This document shows positions 61,518-64,000 of a DNA stretch of 64,000 bases, one piece after another. The notes beneath the pieces were generated by a model that had not been told where the DNA came from, did not search any database, and saw only the letters and a list, made by a program, of their open reading frames with translations. The stretch is from Hondaea fermentalgiana (lineage: Eukaryota > Sar > Bigyra > Thraustochytrida > Thraustochytriidae). The stretch is from assembly GCA_014084085.1 (NCBI GenBank), contig NPFB01000012.1, positions 882,600-946,599 on the forward strand, written 5' to 3'. The stretch's first letter is position 1, and the number at the start of each line of letters is the position of its first letter. The position numbers and the translations under genes are program-made.

Positions 61518-63809
61518 ATGCTGGGCGACAACAACAGCAACAAGAACGCCTCGGACGTCGAGTCGACGCCCCAGGGAGCCAACGACAATGCGCAGTCGTC
61601 GCCGTCCATGTCCATGGGGGATTCGATGATGTCGCAGCCGTCCGTGATCGAGACCAAAGAGGACAAGAAGGCCAAGAATGACGGCAAGCTCTCGAACTCG
61701 GTGGTCGTCGACTACCGCAAGCAAAAATTCCGCATCATTCTTGTGACCATTGGCGTCGCCGCCTCAGCTGCAGCCTACGTGCTGATGCTCTTCATCGCCA
61801 TGCCCATCTCCATCCATCTCATTGTCAACATGAGCCAAAAGGGCTGCGACCCGGAGATTGAAGACGATTGCTTTGCCGCCACGGACGAGTCCCAGCGCTG
61901 GCTGACCCTTACGCTCACGCTGCTGCGCACCATGTCTTTCCTCATGGGCTCCACGATTGGTGTGCTCTCGGACCGCTGGGGCCGGCGGCCCATGATTGTT
62001 CTGGCCCTCGTCGGCTACGGCACGACGGGACTGCTGTTTCTCATTGGCTGGAAGGTCAAGGCACTCGGGCTTTACGTTTTTGGCGGCATGCTTCTCGGTT
62101 CGTGCTCGCCCGTGACTGCTCACGGTATTGCATACGTCTCTGATGTGAGCCGTCCCGATCGTCTGGCGACCAACATGGGCACGCTGCAGGGCTTTGGCTA
62201 CTTTCTGGGACTTCTCAGCGGCGCCCTCATCAGCCTGGCCATTAGCCAGGCCACGAATAAAGCCGGAGTTGCGGACGGCGAGCCTGCCCTGAAACCGTAC
62301 GACGAGCTCTTTTACATTTCGTACTCGACTGGATTTGTAATGGCGGCTGGCATGGGCTTTGTGATGCTGTTCTGTCTGCCCGAGTCGCTTCACAAGGACG
62401 ACCGCAAAGACTTTACGTGGAAGAAGGCCAACCCGTTTGCCTTTGTGGCCCTCATCGTCCGCTCGCGGTACCTCGCGTTCCTTTGGATCAGCGCCTTTTT
62501 CGGATGGATGGCTGTGGGCGCTGGTGAGAGTGTGACGGGCGGCTGGTGGCTCCGACGCTACACGCAGAGTGACGTGAGCAAGTTCATCATGTTCACTGTG
62601 ATGATCTGGCTTGGCTCGGCCTTTGGCGCCGCCTTCATGACACCGATTCTCGTCAAGCTCATGGGCTTCAAGAAGACGATGCACTTCACGATGATCGCGA
62701 CAATCTCTGTCGGTGTTGGCTTTGCGTGCGCCGAGACGGCCAACGTCTCGTATGTCGCGGTCGGCTTGTCGCTACTGGCAGCGCCGGTGGTGCCCATGAA
62801 GTACTCGCTCATCATGGGTCAAGTCGATGGCAAAGAGAAGGGCGCTCTGGCCGGCGCCATTCGCAGTTCCGAGGCTCTTGCTAAGATCATTGGCATCACC
62901 GTCATGGGCAACACCTTTTCCATTTACATTGCGCCTTTTACCCCGGAGCCGAACAGCTGCATCCCGCTCGACTACAGCCCGTCGAACCCGTACAACACTT
63001 GCGAGTGCGGCGTGAACACGTGCCCGACCTATGATGCCACGAACTCTTCGGGCCGCGTCATGGACGCCTCGAACCCGTTCTATTACACGGCCTCCACTTG
63101 CACGTTGGGCAACCTGAGCCCGGTCTTTGAGGGCAAGCCGAGTGCGCACATCGAGGTGCAGAGCCCCATGCCGAATCCGATCGTGCCGCAGCTCTTTGTG
63201 GACCAAGGCCTTGTCACGCGCGACGACACATGCATGGGCGGCGGCGGCATCACCGACTACGACACGCGTAATCTGGACCGCCAGTGGTGCATCAGCACGG
63301 AGGCGATGGAGGCGCGCGGTTTGAGCAGTGCGTCCGCGGAGCTGTGGAACCAGGAGTTTGGCTGCCCGGGCTTTGACTTTTCGATGTACGCCGAGGACGT
63401 GCCCAAGTACGAGAACATGGAGGCTTGCGAGGCGGACCTCAACTCACCGGATTGCAATCAGACCCTCTTTGACGAGACAAACAACAACCCGGACGCGCTC
63501 AACTACGACGCGGAAGAGTTCCAGAGCTTCGCCGGCATCTTCACCAACATCACGAACGGCGAGAGCGCCTCGTGTGCGTCGCTGGGCACGGCGGAGATGA
63601 ACATGTGCTGGGACGGCGTGATCGCGGACTTCGCCGGTCTCTTCCCCTTTATCTACTTTTCCTGTTTCGGCATCGCGGCGTACTGCTCGTTCCTCATCGC
63701 CGAGATCTTCTTCCAGGCCGAGGACCGCGAGTTCTGGCAGCACAAGGAGAACCCCGCCGCCAAGGCCGACGAGGCCGGCCGCGTCGGGCCCGACGCCCCC
63801 TCCGCCTAA
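61518..63809 (+). CDS. MFS transporter 5 with Cys-rich TM11-12 loop
   Basis: 763 residues, MLGDNNSNKN start preceded by GGCACG. N-tail has SMSMGDSMMSQPSVIET and a Lys/Glu/Asp insert (KEDKKAKNDG) before KLSNSVVVDYRKQKFRIIL. Motif A GVLSDRWGRRPM. The lumenal loop (~480-700) contains CECGVNTCPTYDATNSSG, RDDTCMGGGGITDYDTRNLD, EARGLSSASAELWNQEFGCP, CNQTLFDETNNNPD and NITNG. TM12 has CFGIAAYCSFLIAEIFF, with Cys/Ser replacing the IFF seen in copy 4. C-tail KADEAGRVGPDAPSA. The body matches copy 4 almost everywhere, while the start of the loop (FSIYIAPFTPEP) matches copy 3 (FSIYIEPYTPEL), which could reflect gene conversion between array members. Confidence 0.82.
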   Translation: MLGDNNSNKNASDVESTPQGANDNAQSSPSMSMGDSMMSQPSVIETKEDKKAKNDGKLSNSVVVDYRKQKFRIILVTIGVAASAAAYVLMLFIAMPISIHLIVNMSQKGCDPEIEDDCFAATDESQRWLTLTLTLLRTMSFLMGSTIGVLSDRWGRRPMIVLALVGYGTTGLLFLIGWKVKALGLYVFGGMLLGSCSPVTAHGIAYVSDVSRPDRLATNMGTLQGFGYFLGLLSGALISLAISQATNKAGVADGEPALKPYDELFYISYSTGFVMAAGMGFVMLFCLPESLHKDDRKDFTWKKANPFAFVALIVRSRYLAFLWISAFFGWMAVGAGESVTGGWWLRRYTQSDVSKFIMFTVMIWLGSAFGAAFMTPILVKLMGFKKTMHFTMIATISVGVGFACAETANVSYVAVGLSLLAAPVVPMKYSLIMGQVDGKEKGALAGAIRSSEALAKIIGITVMGNTFSIYIAPFTPEPNSCIPLDYSPSNPYNTCECGVNTCPTYDATNSSGRVMDASNPFYYTASTCTLGNLSPVFEGKPSAHIEVQSPMPNPIVPQLFVDQGLVTRDDTCMGGGGITDYDTRNLDRQWCISTEAMEARGLSSASAELWNQEFGCPGFDFSMYAEDVPKYENMEACEADLNSPDCNQTLFDETNNNPDALNYDAEEFQSFAGIFTNITNGESASCASLGTAEMNMCWDGVIADFAGLFPFIYFSCFGIAAYCSFLIAEIFFQAEDREFWQHKENPAAKADEAGRVGPDAPSA

Positions 63810-64000
63810 TCAACTAACTAACAGTAACTACCCAGCCAGGTCAAAAAAGGCACACCGGGGGTCCCCGCGGCGTCCCCGCTCGGCCAGCCCCGCGCGCTCA
63901 GCGGGTTCCCCGCGGCGTGTGAGGTCCCGGGGAGCGTGCCCGCGGCGGGGCGGCGGGGCCCACAGTGCGGTCCCGCAGCGGTCGGGGTCTGGACCGGCGG
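63810..64000. other. Very GC-rich 3' end of window
   Basis: 191 bp after MFS gene 5, with two copies of tccccgcggcg and long G/C runs. No gene, tRNA or rRNA recognised. Confidence 0.5.

Noticed and set aside
63810..64000. Possible start of an rRNA unit at the GC-rich window end
   Set aside because: No recognisable conserved rRNA segment; only G/C-rich repeats.

Overview
This is nuclear DNA of a protist eukaryote, most likely a thraustochytrid-type stramenopile (Labyrinthulomycetes: Aurantiochytrium, Hondaea or Schizochytrium relatives). The clues are mostly intronless genes with a few short GT-AG introns, GC-rich coding sequence, GC-rich spacers full of trinucleotide repeats, a eukaryotic gene repertoire (topoisomerase III alpha, STK16 kinase, HOOK, a DUF4485/CEP112-like protein, an O-fucosyltransferase), tRNA genes with Pol III T-run terminators, and relics of a kinase-TIR family that I associate with heterokonts. 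The genus is an inference. Three runs of exactly 100 N are assembly gaps.

Left part (1-22 kb), about a dozen genes, several in head-to-head pairs: the C-terminal part of TOP3A; an Erg28-like membrane protein divergent from a small membrane protein; a coiled-coil protein (possibly HAUS1); a type II O-fucosyltransferase; mitochondrial glycine C-acetyltransferase; a SYCP2-like meiotic axis protein divergent from a small coiled-coil protein that could be its SYCP3-like partner; an STK16-like kinase; two unknown proteins; and a tRNA-Val(CAC) cluster interrupted by a gap and a 36-bp minisatellite.

Middle part (22.7-36.5 kb): a 2126-residue secreted/membrane protein with repeated lipid-binding (TULIP-like) domains fused to a duplicated PqiA/LetA-like membrane domain, the strongest candidate for a new system; a HOOK dynein adaptor; a DUF4485/CEP112-like protein whose 3' end is tandemly amplified six times; an unknown helical protein; a probable selenoprotein S whose UGA is the penultimate sense codon and whose 3' region holds a SECIS-like hairpin; and a small two-exon membrane protein.

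Right part (36.5-64 kb): a same-strand array of five paralogous 12-TM major facilitator transporters, each with an unusual cysteine-rich, N-glycosylation-site-rich loop of about 215 residues between TM11 and TM12. They are separated by 2.3-5.6 kb spacers. The first spacer carries a decayed kinase-TIR pseudogene; the others show only simple repeats, GC-rich sequence and occasional TATA-like boxes.

The genes do not form operons. Themes that recur are microtubule and centrosome biology (HOOK, DUF4485 protein, possibly HAUS1), meiosis (SYCP2-like pair), and membrane or lipid handling (TULIP-PqiA protein, MFS array, SelS, Erg28-like).
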